Virus record (IMG/VR): IMGVR_UViG_3300002835_000400
Coordinates: 1-41,641 of that record
Direction: 5' to 3' (one strand)
DNA length: 41,641 bases
Source of the DNA: a virus
Below, piece by piece: positions 40,803 through 41,641 of this stretch. Numbering within the stretch: position 1 is the first letter of the stretch; each line of letters begins with the position of its first letter. The position numbers and the translations under genes were made by a program. The notes beneath the pieces are model-generated. The model saw only the letters and a program-made list of their open reading frames with translations. It searched no databases and was not told where the DNA came from.

Positions 40803-40985
40803 ATGAGTCAAGCATATTCGCAAAATATTTCAGAAAAAAATTTAGTCCTAGAATCGCTACAAAATAAAATCGATTTCTTACGAGACTCTCTCCACAAAAT
40901 CACAGAACCTAAAGAGCGTCTCGATACTCAAAAACAAATCCTCGATCTCAAAATCGAACTCGCAAAACAATTCAAACCTCAATGA
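40803..40985 (+). CDS. Small coiled-coil protein
   Basis: A 60-residue, helical, charged protein (VLESLQNKIDFLRDSLHKIT, QKQILDLKIELAKQF). It overlaps the next gene by four bases (ATGA). Preceded by a short A/T-rich gap with a direct repeat GCGAGC. Small coiled-coil proteins before terminase genes are frequent; exact role unknown. Confidence 0.6.
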   Translation: MSQAYSQNISEKNLVLESLQNKIDFLRDSLHKITEPKERLDTQKQILDLKIELAKQFKPQ

Positions 40986-41461
40986 ACGATTCAGCAGAAA
41001 TTCCAGATCAAAAATCTGAAGAAAAATCTGAACCAAAACAAATGGGTAGACCCTCCAGCTACTCACAAGAATTAGCCGACGAAATCTGCAATAGACTCGC
41101 TCACGGCGAAACCCTCCGATCTATCATCGCTTCTTCACCACACCTTCCAGATAGGTCTACAATATATCGATGGAATGCTGATAATCAAAACTTCCGCGAC
41201 CAATACACAAAAGCTAGAGCAGAGCAAGCCGATTACTACGCAGAACTTATAGTAGATGAATCTTACTCTTCACACGATGCCGCTATCGGCAGACTGCGCG
41301 TAGATGCGCTCAAATGGGCCGCGAGCAAAATGGCTCCAAAGAAGTACGGAGAGAAGATCGAGATCGAAACAGCACAACCGCTCACGCTCGCTTTCCAGCT
41401 ACCTTCCCGCGCCCCTGAACGAGTACAACTTGAATCTAACGAGAGATCACTTGAAGAGTAA
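40982..41461 (+). CDS. Terminase small subunit
   Basis: A 159-residue protein. After a charged N-terminus comes the signature GRPSSYSQELADEICNRLAH, GETLRSIIASSP, RSTIYRWNADNQNFRDQYTK, AEQADYYAELIVDE: a helix-turn-helix followed by a long helix, typical of small terminase subunits that recognise the packaging site. The C-terminus is Pro/Glu-rich. Overlaps the coiled-coil gene by ATGA. The next frame starts inside its last codons. Confidence 0.85.
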   Translation: MNDSAEIPDQKSEEKSEPKQMGRPSSYSQELADEICNRLAHGETLRSIIASSPHLPDRSTIYRWNADNQNFRDQYTKARAEQADYYAELIVDESYSSHDAAIGRLRVDALKWAASKMAPKKYGEKIEIETAQPLTLAFQLPSRAPERVQLESNERSLEE

Positions 41462-41641
41462 ACTGCAACTCCGTATCACCATCTGCTCTGATGGTTGCCC
41501 GGTTGGACCTCGCTTGCAACGCAAGGAACCATTGCCAGAGTACCAGCATACATATGACTATACGCCTACTGGGATCAAACAGGCTGAAAATGACATGATC
41601 AAGATTCAGGCGTATATCGATAAATATCATGGAGTTATCAA
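41430..41641 (+). CDS. Partial frame at right edge, unrecognised
   Basis: A frame open from within the small terminase end to the window edge translates as RITICSDGCPVGPRLQRKEP and on to MIKIQAYIDKYHGVI. No ATG starts it; TTG codons at 41430 and 41451 are the candidates, the second partly overlapping the preceding stop. The sequence looks protein-like but lacks any large-terminase motif in this part. It may be the start of the next gene, truncated here. Confidence 0.4.
   Translation, partial: MNLTRDHLKSKLQLRITICSDGCPVGPRLQRKEPLPEYQHTYDYTPTGIKQAENDMIKIQAYIDKYHGVI

Overview
This window is one continuous stretch of a tailed double-stranded DNA phage. Essentially every gene is on the + strand, genes are packed with short gaps or ATGA/GTGA/TAATG overlaps, and the recognisable products are phage lysis, tail fibre, tail tube, internal virion, recombination, replication and packaging proteins. 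A T7 gp11-like adaptor next to a P22 gp10/T7 gp12-like tail hub suggests a short-tailed (podovirus-like) virion. The capsid, portal and large terminase genes are not recognisable. They probably lie beyond the right edge, after the small terminase gene, or, if the genome is circular, before the left edge. No integrase, repressor or reverse transcriptase is seen, so I infer a lytic phage. Most starts follow an A/T-rich stretch without a strong Shine-Dalgarno sequence (exceptions are noted), which hints at a host that makes little use of that signal. The host cannot be named.

Layout. 1-1234: end of an unknown gene and a lysis cassette (membrane protein with coiled coil, small lipoprotein, holin-like protein, L,D-transpeptidase-like candidate lysin). 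1237-7113: fibre region with a collagen-like protein, two paralogous glycine-rich proteins, two proteins with GNVT repeats and small accessory proteins. 7115-13428: two small acidic proteins, a 1170-residue adaptor-like protein with long beta-repeat insertions, and the tail hub. 13431-20135: a set of probable internal or ejected proteins, five of which begin MGG and three of which end in a shared FGG tail, interrupted by a CysH-like PP-loop protein and a YkgJ-like cysteine-cluster protein. 20137-29109: one 2990-residue multi-domain polyvalent protein (metallopeptidase motif, large phage domains, acetyltransferase-like domains, ADP-ribosyltransferase-like domain), with a second gene overprinted near its 3' end.

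29112-33957: a small basic protein, an initiator-like tRNA-Met, two copies of a promoter-plus-hairpin leader and a third related promoter, many small early-type genes, a DUF932 protein, a LuxR-type HTH protein and a second small membrane/lipoprotein cluster. 33975-40753: DNA metabolism: RecT-like annealing protein with a Cas4-like nuclease, an orphan sigma region 4 protein, a DUF1376 protein with a DnaC-like helicase loader, an SSB-like protein ending in EIPF, an HNH endonuclease and a RusA-like resolvase. 40803-41641: small terminase subunit and an open frame running off the edge.

How it fits together (inference): structural and lysis genes on the left are late genes. The giant polyvalent protein and the MGG/FGG proteins are probably packaged and delivered with the DNA to act on the cell at once. 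The genes right of the tRNA are early/middle genes driven by a small promoter family, possibly tuned by the sigma-4-like and LuxR-like proteins. The most unusual elements are the polyvalent protein with a repeated inter-domain motif, the overprinted gene, the MGG...FGG protein family, and the promoter/leader duplication.
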